DNA from: Kalaharituber pfeilii
Lineage: Eukaryota > Ascomycota > Pezizomycetes > Pezizales > Pezizaceae
NCBI GenBank assembly: GCA_015179045.1
Contig: WHUZ01000008.1
Span: forward strand, 310,001-374,000
Direction of reading: 5' to 3'
Length of the DNA stretch: 64,000 nt
Shown here: positions 32,257 through 42,810 of the stretch, one piece after another
How positions within the stretch are numbered: the first letter of the stretch is position 1
How the letters are laid out: the number at the start of each line of letters is the position of its first letter
Made by a program: the position numbers and the translations under genes
Notes under the pieces: generated by a model
Told to the model about the DNA's origin: nothing
Seen by the model: the letters and a program-made list of their open reading frames with translations, nothing else
The model's database searches: none

Positions 32257-32850
32257 AGGATAGTATTCCTAAGGCCGTGATTCGATACGTCACGATCGGC
32301 TAACACACCTCCGGATTGCCCCACGCAATGTTCATCTCCCGCCCCCGACTATTAGTTGAATTAGCCCAATCAAGCCTGCAGAACCCTAAGTCATATCAGG
32401 CAAATTTTAACATCAGATTTCACAAAACCGAGCAACTTGAACCACAAATATTGTTCTACTAGGGTGGATTTTGCAGTCGCCAGGGAAGTTCCCAGGGAGC
32501 CATCAGGGATGACCGCGCCACACGCTAGAAAATCAATCGGAAGAAATTTCTCCCCTGGCCCTGACGATTGAGGGCTGTTCCCCTGGAAACCACCACTTTT
32601 CAACACTCATCTATCTCCACGAGTTTTTATCCAATTTTCATTCTGAAAACAGGAATCGATTCTGCGTACTGATTCACTCAGGGAACCACTCACCAGGGAA
32701 AGTTTGATCCCATTGAGTTGTGATATACGTGGTTAGAGAGTACCCTATTCCAATGCCGATACCAGAGCCTGCATAAGCTGCGACTACACCAGAAGTCTTA
32801 TGCCAAGCTTTGCTAAACCCGTACCTACACCCATTCAAAATACCATCGAT
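32257..32850. other. Spacer, no gene
   Basis: Contains several CAGGGAA motifs (32482-32700) but no supported gene. Confidence 0.35.
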
Positions 32851-32852
32851 TA

Positions 32853-33472
32853 TGGTGCCGGAAGTTAATAATCAACATATTGTAACATTCCCGGCCAGCA
32901 TTAGTAAGCAGCACCATATGTGTCATTTTGCTGCTTGCAATCGGTGAACCCTTAAGCCACGGTCACCTTTACACGGTCGCATTACACGCTCGCTTTACGT
33001 CTACAGCTCCCACGCTCGCACCACTCATAGAAGTTTTTCCAGAGTCTATTGCAGGTCTATGAGAAACTATACCGAAAGCTCTTTTTTCTATTTCAGACAT
33101 CTCTATTATAATAACTGTCTTCGTATTATAAGGATGTCATCAATATGGTACAGAGGCCTTCAAAAATCATGTATATAAGAGTCACCGGCCGGTGCGAGAG
33201 GGGGAACCCTCTTGATGACTAATCCATTTGTATGGGGCTTGGCATGTAACATTTGCTACATTTCCTATGAAAGTAAAAAAACTTTGAACCTTTTCAGTTT
33301 TACAACGAATAAAGATTTTGCCATGAAAATATCATAGAATGATAGAGCGTCTCAAATAGTATAGATTTTTGATATTTCTACCTTAGTTCATATCAGGTTG
33401 TGGTTGCTGATAGGTTTTGCGTTGCGTTGGTTGTGTCGCAAATTTCATGTTGATTATTAACTTCCGGCACCA
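32853..33472. mobile_element. mariner-like MITE, 620 bp
   Basis: Inverted ends TGGTGCCGGAAGTTAATAAT CAACAT and complement, flanked by TA on both sides (32851-32852 and 33473-33474). TA duplications fit the Tc1/mariner group. No transposase frame inside. Confidence 0.7.
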
Positions 33473-33474
33473 TA

Positions 33475-34189
33475 CTCATAAAAAACGTAAAATCTACGGT
33501 ATCCCTGATGGAGCAAAATCCCAATTGCATTTTCGCCAGGCTCAGGGCTGTGCAACGCGCTAAAAGACTTCAGCCCTGGTACAGCCCTGGAGTTGCAAAA
33601 TCCGCCTATGTAGTATCTGGAGGCTGGAACGACGGCAAGGGCCCCTGGACAACACCCTTGCAAATTGAGTTAACAAGGGGGCAGGGCCAGATAGATTGGC
33701 AGGAAAAATTTGTTTTTCCCCTTTCTTTATTAAAAAAGAAACCTGTGCGGATCTTTCATCCTGAAACCACCATTACGGCAACGCATAGGGAGGAAAGTGC
33801 AGAAAGATTTTTTGCGCACTGACACGCCACTCGCAAGGGGCTTACTTAGCGCCTAATATTTAATTTAGCACCCACGTTGCAACAATGTGTATGTGGTCTA
33901 GTTAGCAAGTTCTTGGTCCGGTTCTACTAACTGACTACTACACTGGTTCAAATCTTAGCTGGCTAGCCTAAGCTTATAGGGCCTCTCCAGAAATTGACCG
34001 CGACTGTGTTGCTGGTCAATAATTTCTGTAGCTGTGATATTACTATGGATAGGCTACTCTGTACCCACTACTGTACCTCTTCTTCTATACTTCCGGTAGC
34101 TACTGCCACTCGTACTCAACTTATACCTCTCCAGTGGAAAAAGGGGCTCTCTATAACACCTGCTTAGTATTATTTCTCCCATCATCATT
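33475..34189. other. Spacer, no convincing gene
   Basis: A 104-residue frame at 33508-33822 has no motif or splice support. A weak tRNA-like arrangement near 33895-33970 is discussed among the rejected items. Confidence 0.3.
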
Positions 34190-34535
34190 CCTTTCACTAT
34201 TTCTGTTACTATTCCCATTACTATTCCCATCCCCATTTCCGTCACCATTTCCATTGCCGTCACATTTCCGTCGCCATTCCCGTTGCTATTCCTGTCACAT
34301 TCCCGTCGCCATTCCCATCGCTATTCCCGTCACTATCCTCATCGCCATCTTCATCGCCATTTCTGTCACCATTCTCATCGCCATTTCTGTCACCATTCTC
34401 ATCCATTCTCGTCGCTATTTCCGTCACCATTCTCGTCACCATTCTCATCGCCCTTTCCGTCACCATTCTCATCGCTATTTCCGTCGCTATTCCTATTGCT
34501 ATTCCCATCGCTATTGCTATTGCCGGCGCCAACTT
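34190..34535 (+). repeat. CCATT/CCGTC pyrimidine-rich minisatellite
   Basis: Imperfect tandem units such as CATTCCCGTCGCCATT and CATCGCTATTCC cover about 345 bp immediately upstream of the Clr5-DDE gene. Long frames on both strands here are repeat artefacts. Confidence 0.8.
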
Positions 34536-34553
34536 TTACTACCTCTTATCTCA

Positions 34554-36330
34554 ATGCCACGAATACTTGATTGGGAAGCACATAAAAATGATATACATCA
34601 GCGTTATGTAGTAGAGAATCATACTATTAATGAGCTTTTGGATATATTAAAACGAGAAAGAAACTTTCATCCTAGGTATATATATACTTATTATAATAAT
34701 TAGCTTAATACTTAACGTGGGTGTAGCAAAAGAACCTTACTTCAGAAGATTTCTAAATGGGGTTTCCCAAAAAATCAACGTGACCTTATAGATGATGAAA
34801 ATCTTATTCGATTAATTCAGGAATTATGGATCAACAATGGATCACCTAAAGATATTATTCACGCTTTATCTACACACGACTATAAAATCTCCCTTGAACA
34901 ACTAAAGCGCATTCGCTTGCATTCCAGTATGAGATTACTTACTAGACGTTCACCTAATGTGTCACTACAAGAAACTATTCAGCAAGTACATCACTTTCTT
35001 GCAAAACAACAAGCCGAAGGACAGATATCTCGATGGGGACAAAGCTATCTAAGTCCTTTAGTTCGTAATAATGGAATATTTATCTCCGAGTAAGTATTAT
35101 ATTATCAATTATATTTTTATTACTAATACCTTCATAGACATGATCTACGATTGTTTATTCAGGAGCAGCAACCCGATATGGCTCAACTACGGCAAAAAAG
35201 TACTTTACGCAAACGAGGTCAATTTGAAGTTAAGGGACCAAATCGAGTACTTATGGTCTATTGATGGTCATGATAAATTATCTCGATTCGGCTTTCAAAT
35301 ATATGGTGCTATTGATGCATACTCTCGTTTTATGCTATGGTGCTATATAGGTCATTCAAATCGTACTGCAGTATCTGTAAATCGGCAATTTTTGGATACT
35401 GTATCAAAGCTTAACTGTTTTCCAAAGCTAGTACGTTCAGATATGGGAAAAGAAACACTTCTATTGTGTAATTCTCAACTGACATTACGTCGTGTTCAAA
35501 AACCAAATCTACCATTTGAAAAGATTTATTCTTATGGTACCTCGACACGAAATCAAAGAATAGAGTCATGGTGGAACCTTTTAGCAAATGCACAAACCGA
35601 TCCTTGGAGAGCTATCTTTGTTGGTTTAGAGCAACGTGGTTATTTTGATGGTGGTGCTATTGATCAATCCTGTCTACAATATATCTATATGGATATGGTA
35701 CGGCGCTCAATTCAGGTTTTTGTACATGAGCACAACAATCATCGTATTAGACGGCAACGCAAACGATCACATTATCTACCTACCGGTCGTCCTTTATTTA
35801 TGTATAAGTATCCTAAAGATGGAGTACGAAATTACGGCACTCCCCCGGATCCTGTTACTTTATCAACTTTAACTTCTGATGTCGCTTCCTACTCACTGGA
35901 TGAATATCTTCCACAAGATACTCATTTATTATTTTCTACATTCCTTCATGATATGGGACTTCCTCGACAATATTCTTTTTCAGATGGTTATATATCAGCC
36001 TATCTTGCACTATGCACACGAGTGACTCACTATGTACTTAATGAGTCCCAAACATTACATATATTAAGACCTCCTCAAGGTGCAGAACGGTGGATTATAC
36101 AAAATAAAAAAGAAATACAACAACAACAGCAATTACATCAAAGCTTTCCAACCGACATAAAGTTATCCCTTACAGACGACGAACAAGAGGAAGAATTTGT
36201 GCCCAATTCATTAACTGATGATGATTTTGAGGAGTTTTCAGTTCCTGTACCGGGTATAGATGAAGGTGATGATGGTTTTGTCTTAGATATTCCAGCTATC
36301 GAGGACCTAGAGGTAGAATTAGCTAAATAA
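34554..36330 (+). pseudogene. Clr5-domain DDE integrase-like protein, one frameshift
   Basis: Exon 1 34554-34675, intron 34676-34726, exon 2 34727-35089, intron 35090-35137 (TACTAAT branch point), exon 3 35138-36330. Exons 1-2 give a Clr5 domain (LDWEAHKNDIHQRYVVENHT...LLQKISKWGFPKN). Exon 3 holds an integrase-like catalytic core: WSIDGHDKLSRFGFQIYGAI, DAYSRFMLW, then KLVRSDMGKET and QRIESWWNLL, consistent with acidic residues D-D-E (ID in SIDGHD, SD in RSDMG, E in RIESWW). One extra base near 35253 breaks the frame between GPNRVL and WSIDG. The C-terminus is acidic and Gln-rich. The family is known from fungal and animal transposons; its enzyme cuts and joins DNA. A convergent gene (37821-36360, minus) abuts it with only about 30 bp between the stops. 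Confidence 0.75.
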
Positions 36331-36359
36331 ATATAAATATACTGTATGTATATTTTACC

Positions 36360-37821
36360 TTATTTTTTGCATCTTTCATCTTCTCGCTGAATACTAATTC
36401 CATTAGGTGACATAGCACCAAGGGATCGTTTAAGACCATTATCTTTTTCAGAATTGTTTGGTGTAGTTGGCCTCAATAGTGAAGAAATAGATACTTGCGT
36501 TGTTCCAGTATCTATAGAGGAGGAGGAGGAAAATGTTGTAGGTTCGGATTTTATAGTCGAAATTGGTTCAAAATTGGACCAAAACCAATCATCGCTATCA
36601 AGATCTTCAGAAGTATATGTTGAGTCCTCTATAATTTGTGGAATGGAATTTGTTGACTTCTGAGGCTCTTGCTGCTCTCGCTGCTCTCGTCGTTCTCGCT
36701 GTTTTTGCTGTTCTCGCTGCTTTTGTTGCTCTCGCTGTCCTCGCTGTTCTCGTTGCTCTCGCTGCTCTTGCTGCTCTTGCTGCTCTTTTTTGATTCCTTT
36801 ACCCGATCTCTGTTTTTTTTTTTTTTTTTTTTATTTCATTAATCGCATACCCGATCTCTGTTATTTATTTAGTATTTTTTTTTTTTTTAATTTAAAAAAT
36901 TTAAAAACTTACTTTTCGAGTTTCAGATTTTTTTCTTTCTTCATTTGCAACTAGAGAGTCTTCTTCAATAGAAATACATACCGGCACTACAAGAGCAAAT
37001 TTTTTACTGCTTTTAGTTTTTATATCCCAGTTTGTAGTACTGATATACGATAATAATTCTCGTAAAGTACCACTTCCAGTAATAAGAGCAACACTTGGCT
37101 CTCCATTTGTACCCGTTCCACCTGACATTTCCCCCACCATGATACGTAGATCATTCGAGAAGTCATAGTTCCATATATAATTATTACTTATGCAATTAGC
37201 TACGAATACACACCATCCGGGATGTATAGGTAGAATTTCATTCAGAAAATAATCTTGCCAATCATCAACAATACGATTAATATCTGGAATTTTCCATATT
37301 CCAGACGGGCTTTCTTTTCGCATACGGGTATTCCTTTGTTGAGTAAATAAGATTAAATCTCCATTAAAATTATTATATCCTCCATCAATAGAAGTAAAAG
37401 AATTAGGATTTAATTCTTTACCCTTTTTGATAACAGTATTACTAACATTAGAAATGCTAGTAATATTATTAACAGGAAGATTTTTTACTAATGAATCCAT
37501 CGGTGTGGTTCCTTTTCGCATAATCGCTTTTTGGTTTCCTTTTTTTGCTTCGACTAAAAATGATCTCGAGCCTATCGCTTTGGTCGGAGTTGTTAAGTCA
37601 ATGGATAAAGTTCGAGAAGCGGTTCGAGAAGATCTTTGGGTGGAGATTTGAGAAGAAGATGGCATAATGGCAGCACCAGTAGATGATGCAGTAGATAATG
37701 CGGTAGATCCGTGGTGAGTTCCTTTCGGATGACCACAGTCTTGGTCTCCACATTTTCGCATGTTTTGTGATGGAATAAATTGTTCGCATTCACAATGTAA
37801 CGCAACACAAAATCCTGACAT
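36360..37821 (-). CDS. Zinc-ligand N-terminal, Gln-rich C-terminal protein
   Basis: Exon 1 37821-36913 (303 codons), intron 36912-36810 (GTAAGT...ACAG), exon 2 36809-36360; 452 residues. The N-terminus has a compact Cys/His cluster (CVALHCECEQF...CGDQDCGHPKGTHH), likely one or two zinc sites. The middle contains WKIPDINRIVDDWQDYFLNE and HPGWCVFVANCISNNYIW. Exon 2 starts RSGKGIKKEQQEQQEQREQ, a Gln/Glu/Arg repeat, and ends in a Ser/Thr-rich region (NGLKRSLGAMSP...EDERCKK). No known enzyme domain. It is convergent with the Clr5-DDE gene and is probably its partner in one mobile unit; terminal inverted repeats were not found. The intron carries a 33-bp tail-A insertion. Confidence 0.65.
36815..36847 (-). 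mobile_element. 33-bp tail-A insertion at a splice acceptor
   Basis: About 19 T followed by ATTTCATTAATCGCA. Flanked by TACCCGATCTCTGTT (36800-36814 and 36848-36862), a 15-bp perfect duplication. Read on the minus strand the duplication is AACAG|AGATCGGGTA, i.e. it contains the 3' splice site and the first exon bases. Confidence 0.9.
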
Positions 37822-37837
37822 TGTAGAGGGTGATAGA

Positions 37838-37970
37838 GTGACGAAGAGTGACCAAGCGAAGAGCGACGAAGCGAAGAGTGATGAAGCGAAGAGTGATGAA
37901 GAGCGACGAAGAGCGACGAAGAGTAATGAAGAGCGAAGAGTGATGAAGAGCGAAGAGTAAAGAATAAAGA
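37838..37970 (+). repeat. GAAGAGCGA-type tandem repeat
   Basis: Imperfect 9- and 15-bp units (GAAGAGCGACGAA, GAAGAGTGATGAA) immediately upstream of the minus-strand Gln-rich gene, where its promoter should be. The same words reappear dispersed at 40175-40360. Confidence 0.75.
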
Positions 37971-38174
37971 ATATTTTTTTAATTATTATTTTTCAATCTC
38001 TTTATATAACTTTTATTTTTTTTTTATTTTTTTATACTCGTTTAAGTAATTTGCTGGCCAATGTCTTTAAAGACCTATTGAACAACTATGCGGACTGAAG
38101 ACATTCGTCGATTAAATTCTTGTTGTTCTGGAGTAAGACTTACGCCTGAATAATTAATTAATTAATTAAATGGA

Positions 38175-38230
38175 AAATATGTCACCCGACATATTTTTAA
38201 TAGCAAATTTATGTCGGGTGACATAAATTT
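38175..38230. repeat. Twin hairpins with complementary loops
   Basis: AAATATGTC-ACCC-GACATATTT (38175-38196) and AAATTTATGTC-GGGT-GACATAAATTT (38205-38230). Each is a perfect hairpin and the two 4-base loops are complementary, so the pair can also form one larger cruciform. Confidence 0.75.
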
Positions 38231-38377
38231 AATTTAATTTAATTTAACCGAGATCGAAAATCTGAATCAAATCAAATCCAATCGCTTTTATCAACCACTT
38301 GCCGATGATTTTTATATATATATTCCTGAAACTGTTTAGTTTTTTTAGGTATATCCATTAGGGTATGCATTACAATC

Positions 38378-38435
38378 ACATCGCCATAGCCCTTAGGGCG
38401 GCGCGCGATTAATGAAATTAAAAAAAAAAAAAAAA
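38378..38435 (+). mobile_element. Tail-A micro-retroposon, 58 bp
   Basis: CATCGCCATAGCCCTTAGGG CGG... and poly(A), flanked by ATGCATTACAATC (38365-38377 and 38436-38448). Confidence 0.9.
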
Positions 38436-38456
38436 ATGCATTACAATCCGCATACA

Positions 38457-39878
38457 AGCTTGGTGGCCCTGAAGAGGAAGATAAGGGAGCATAGGCGGGC
38501 ACTGCGGAGGGACGCGGAGGAGGAAGGGTTCGAGATGGACGAGGACAAGGAGGAGACATTGGTGGTGGGAGTGAGGGGGCCGACGTATAGACTGGTAGGG
38601 TTGCGGGTGGATTGGGAATTGAAGTTCGACGAACATCACAGCAACAGACTGATCCTGGGTAAGGCGCTGTGGGCCACGGCAGCGAGACTACCTCGGTTGG
38701 CCCCGGCAAAGAGGAGACAGATTTATACCGGGGTGGCGAGGACAGTGGCTATGTGGGGGGCGTGGGCGTGGTACGACTATGCACATGGGGCGCCGAGGGA
38801 AAAGAAATTGAGGGAACTGGAAAAGTGTCAGTATAAGGTGGCGAGAAGCGTCACCGGGGCGCCATGGGGGACAAGACGCGACGTGGTAGAGGGATTGTCA
38901 AACTTAGAGTCGGTGGAGACATTCGTGAGATGGGAGTCGACGAGAGTGGAGGCTAGGGCGTTGAGGTTCGAGGGGGAGAGGATGAGAAAAGAGGACAAGG
39001 AGAAGGAGTACTTGAGGGGGTCCTTAGCGCATGGGGCGGAACTGCCGTTAGCGGTACTTCCGTCCTTGCATTGAGGGGCAGAGACAGAGGAGTGGGAGAG
39101 TCACATAAGACAAAACACAGAAGAGGGTTGGATCCCGGTGTACACGGATGGGAGTCTAAGAGGAGGGAAAGCGGGAGCCGGGGCATGGTGGGGAACGAAG
39201 TCGAAGCCTTGGTACCTGGGAGAGGAAGCTACGGTGAATGATGCAGAGTTGGTAGCGATAAGTGAGGTGATGGGGATGGTGGAGGGGGAGCTCCTGATAC
39301 TGACAGACTCGGAACACGCGATCAGGAGAATGAGGGCAGTGGCAAGAGGAGACACAGCACATGACGGCGCGACGTACAAGTTGAGAAAAGCGTGGGAGGA
39401 GAGGGTGGGGAGGGGTGACCTGGATGTGGCGGTAATGTGGGTGAAGGCACACGTGGGCATAGAAGGGAATGAGGGGGCAGACAGGACGGCGGGGTGGGGA
39501 ACGGCGCTACAGTACAAGGCGGAGGTGGTCACGGAGGCGGGTCAGAGACAGAGAGCCAGAAGGGAGAGAGCGGAGGAGAGAAACAGATTAGACTTGGCAT
39601 ACAGACCACTAGAAAGAGCGGGCAGAGAAGTAGGACGGCTGGCAGGGCTTATGGGGGGGAAGGGACTGAGGGCGTGGAGGTGGAAGATCGGCGAGGGGGA
39701 CGGCCCAGAATGTAGATGGTGCGGAGAAGACGAGGAGACGACGGACCACCTATTAAGGGTGTGCAGGGTGTGGAAGAGGAGGTGGCCAGGGGGGGAGGAG
39801 CACGTAAGGTGCCCACCGAAGAGGGGGGAAGGGGAGAGAGACCAGATAGAAGTGCTACTGGCGATGTTGGGAGAATGA
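38457..39878 (+). pseudogene. LINE ORF2 C-terminal part (RT end, RNase H, zinc knuckle)
   Basis: A single frame from the 5' truncation to the stop at 39878, broken by one TGA at 39072-39074. Before the TGA: YRLVGLRVDWELKFDEHHSN and RSVTGAPWGTRRDVVEGLSN, the post-RT region. After it: VYTDGSLRGGKAGAGAWW, NDAELVAISEVMG, LLILTDSEHAIRRM and WVKAHVGIEGNEGADRTA, which are the D-E-D-D motifs of RNase H, followed by the knuckle PECRWCGEDEETTDHLLRVC. ORF2 reverse-transcribes LINE RNA at the nicked target. The endonuclease and most of the RT are missing, so this copy is dead. Confidence 0.85.
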
Positions 39879-40014
39879 AGAAGGGGAGGTGCCGGGGGGT
39901 AAAGGGGGGGGGGGCAGTTCAATTTGTCAAGTAATCATTTAGAGTTAGTAGTCACGGCATCGCCATAGCCCTTAGGGCGGTATGCGATTAATGATATAAA
40001 AAAAAAAAAAAAAA
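38457..40014 (+). mobile_element. 5'-truncated LINE, 1,558 bp
   Basis: Flanked by ATCCGCATACA (38446-38456 and 40015-40025). It holds the last part of ORF2, a 3' UTR, tail A and poly(A). Purine-rich coding strand, high GC. Confidence 0.9.
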
Positions 40015-40025
40015 ATCCGCATACA

Positions 40026-40664
40026 GAACTCATAGTAGTGAAAAAAGTAGAAACAGTACTTACAGAATGTGAAGCAGCAAGTACTGTGCTTCGTAAGTCT
40101 TCATTCTGAGAGGTATCGCACAGAATATGCTGTATACTTGTGAGAGAATGTATGGTACTACTGTATGATAGAAGGCGGAGCGAAGCGCGGTATTCCGTAC
40201 AGTGGAGGGTGAGAAAGCGAAGAGCGAAAGGCGCACTATTCTGTGAGGTAAAGGCGCGAAAAGTAAGAAACCCAGTTTTTCGTATAGCAATTGGGCAAGG
40301 GAGCGAAGAGCCAAAGGTGTGGTACTCCGTGCGGTAAGGGGGCGGGGAACGAAGGGCGAGGGATTTTTTAAAAAAAAGGCCTCTATTGGTAAGCAAAATG
40401 AAGTGTTACATAATATCGCTTAAAGCCGTCCTCAACCACACCGGTTCTGCAATCCTTTGTGTTTAAGTCGGCTTAATGAAAAGCGCCCTAACAAATTGAA
40501 AGGCTAGTTTAGTCCGGCTTGGTACTCGTTACCAGCATTTAGTGATGCAATAGGGCGGGTTGGATAAAGGTCTATGAACATCTGCTGCTACGTTGCTATT
40601 GCCTAGGCCTCCAAAAACGATGCTGCTGCTTTCTCTACAAAATTGTACTTTCAATATTTTTTTA
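40026..40664. other. Spacer with GAGCGAAG words, no gene
   Basis: 40175-40360 has dispersed GAGCGAAGAGC/GGCGCACTATTCTGTG-like words related to those at 37838-37970. No supported gene. Confidence 0.35.
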
Positions 40665-40735
40665 TTCTTTTATTTTTTTTTTTTTTTTTTTTTAATATCA
40701 TTACTCGCGTGCGCCCCTTGGGCTATGGCGAGGAC
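40665..40735 (-). mobile_element. Tail-A micro-retroposon
   Basis: T-run, AATATCATTACTCGCG, GCGCCCCTTGGGC, TATGGCGAGG. One hairpin-flanking base is lost. No clear duplication. Confidence 0.65.
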
Positions 40736-40844
40736 TAAGTACAAAAAGTGGAAATGGGAAAAGAAAAGAAATAACTAAACTAGGTCCGGAAAAGAAATAA
40801 CTAGAGCCCCAGTCTGTCCTTTCCAGAGAGAGGATATCGCCAGA

Positions 40845-41810
40845 TAGCTATCTAGACTTTTTTTATTGAGCAGCGCTATTTGCAGGTATTCAGGTAAGAA
40901 ATTTTTATTTACTATCGCTTGACTGTAAAGTAATTTCATTGATTAGTGCAGTTCAAGTTTTGTTCTTGCATTAACAATTCCCTGCAGTCAAATCTGATGC
41001 TGAAATTGAGTCTTCTGGGATTTGGGCTACAAAAATGTAGTGCAGCAAAGTTGGATTTGACAGTATGGTGAAGCTCTGTATGATAATAGGAAGCGATCCT
41101 GAGGGTGCAAAATCTCCTAGTAAATCCTAAACATTAGAGAATGAGGTACATATAGCAGTCAGAGTACATTCTGTATATAGCTACTGTGTAGTTTAACTCA
41201 CACTGCAGCCTGAATGGCCTGAATGGCCGGAACCTCTCCGGACAGGAAAATTCTGCCTGTCACTCCTGGACCTCATCAGACGATAAACTGTACGCCATGA
41301 TACTGCGAGACAGGTACCAACAGTGCAGTAAAGATAGATCAATTGTTGGTACTTGTTACCAGCATTTAGTAATGCATGATGGAGGCCAGTCATAGCCCGT
41401 GCAAGAGGTCAGTGGCCTGCTGTGGCAGCAGGGTATCCTCTGTCTTAATTGAGTAATCCTGCATTCAAACTAGTGGCTCACAGAATGAGCTGATAGTTGG
41501 CAGCCAGTGGGCATGTACGCACCTAGGTTACTAGTCTACTTTAAAACTTGTCTTGCTAGTCTACTTTAAAACTTGTCTTGCTATATGCTTGTACCAACAA
41601 TCCATCTACCTGCCCCACAATGTTGGTACCTGTGTCGCAGTGTCATGGCGTAAAAGTTTATGATATGGTCTGATGCGGTCCGGGAGCGGCAGGCAGAATC
41701 TTCCTGTCCCAAGAGGTTCCGCAACTTCCGCTGAATGGCCTCGACCGGTCTGGCCGCCTGGACCGGCGCCGGCCCAGGCCTAGATTTCTATGGCCGGCCC
41801 GTTGGGATCA
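40845..41810. repeat. Diverged relative of the hAT element at 53475
   Basis: Segments 40855-40925 and 40940-41230 match 53692-53765 and 53868-54150 (for example GATTTGACAGTATGGTGAAG and AACTCACACTG). The right end GCCCGTTGGGATCACTG resembles the hAT end GCCCGTTGGGAACACTG. It is rearranged; GC-rich CCGGCC words lie at 41725-41800. Confidence 0.5.
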
Positions 41811-42441
41811 CTGGGATATCCTGCTGCCAGACCAGTTCACTGACCGATCGCACAGCCTCTAACCAGCCCCCCATTTTGCATCACCAAATGCTGGTAACGA
41901 GTACACGTTTGTTGAGTCTAGCGAGACTTTCTCCCCAGGTTTCGACGTTCGGTCTCACTTGCCAATGTTCCCGAATGCGGAACACCATGTCCATCCATAA
42001 CTGCTTTACCGTAAATCCCGATACCTCATACGTTGCAATATTTCCATAAAAATAAGACACCACGCCATGCTCAAATTCGAGTATATAGCCCAAAAGCTAC
42101 ATACTGCTTACGACGCCGCGCGTGTACAATGATGTAGCAATATGAGGGCGTGACTTAATTAGGACAACGCTTGAAGCTTGACCATCTCTAGGGGACAGAA
42201 GGCCCTCCTTATATAGCCAGCTCCCCGTACATGCCTTCTGTATATTCTACAGTAGACTCTCGATACTAGCATGTCCGACATGAGAATATACCTGATATAA
42301 GAATGTAGCCCCACCCCTCAAAGATATAAGGAATTTTTTTAAGTTTTCTGCTTAGTCACCATATATATTCTTACGATATACTGAACGAAGACTAGGCCTA
42401 TAAGAGTAATCTTATCGATAAGAAATACCTCCGCACTGCCC
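41811..42441. other. Spacer, no gene recognised
   Basis: A CAGTAGACTCTCGATA motif near 42250 resembles a pogo-type end, but no matching second end was found. Confidence 0.3.
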
Positions 42442-42451
42442 CACTTGTAAA

Positions 42452-42515
42452 AATTTTTTTTTTTTTTTTTAATTTCGCGTGACCCCGCTTGCAGCTGTTC
42501 CCCATGGCAGGGCAA
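42452..42515 (-). mobile_element. Tail-B micro-retroposon, 64 bp
   Basis: Flanked by CACTTGTAAA (42442-42451 and 42516-42525). Confidence 0.85.
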
Positions 42516-42676
42516 CACTTGTAAAGTTACGGCAACCTATAACCTTCCTCAACATCAAGGAGTAGACATAAATATGAGAAAACACGCAACTGAAAGCTAA
42601 CGTTCTATCCACCACATAAGTTCCATCAGAGCGTCCCCTTCTCCTTCACTCAGTCTCCAGTGGCCAGTGTAATGCC

Positions 42677-42810
42677 CTGCCATGGCGAACAGCTACAAGC
42701 GGGGTCACGTGCCCTGCCATGGCGAACAGCTACAAGCGGGGTCATGTGATATAAAAAAAAAAAAAAAAAAAAAAAGCGGGGTCACGTGATTAAAAAAAAA
42801 GAAAAAAAAA
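42677..42810 (+). mobile_element. Tail-B micro-retroposon with self-nested copy
   Basis: Outer insertion flanked by AGTGTAATGCC (42666-42676 and 42811-42821). It is split by a second tail-B copy at 42712-42773. Confidence 0.9.
42712..42773 (+). mobile_element. Inner tail-B micro-retroposon, 62 bp
   Basis: Flanked by AAGCGGGGTCACGTG (42697-42711 and 42774-42788), a sequence belonging to the outer element's own tail. Inserted in the same orientation. Confidence 0.9.

Noticed and set aside
33895..33970. tRNA-like arrangement (TGGTCTAGTTAGC and GGTTCAAATC about 45 bp apart)
   Set aside because: The two words resemble pol III A and B boxes, but I could not form acceptor and anticodon stems. A tRNAscan-SE hit would overturn this.
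34134..34703. 189-residue frame rich in His/Arg/Ser, and its antisense Asp/Gly/Asn frame
   Set aside because: Both are translations of the CCATT/CCGTC minisatellite; only the last part (from 34554) is the first exon of the Clr5-DDE gene.
36454..36663. 69-residue plus-strand frame rich in Glu/Ser
   Set aside because: Antisense of exon 2 of the minus-strand Gln-rich protein, whose splice and frame are well supported.
37838..37970. CRISPR-like array
   Set aside because: The repeats are short, contiguous and have no spacers; it is a simple tandem repeat, and the genome is eukaryotic.
42240..42400. Pogo-type miniature element (CAGTAGACTCTCGATA)
   Set aside because: Only one end resembles such elements; no complementary end or TA duplication was found.
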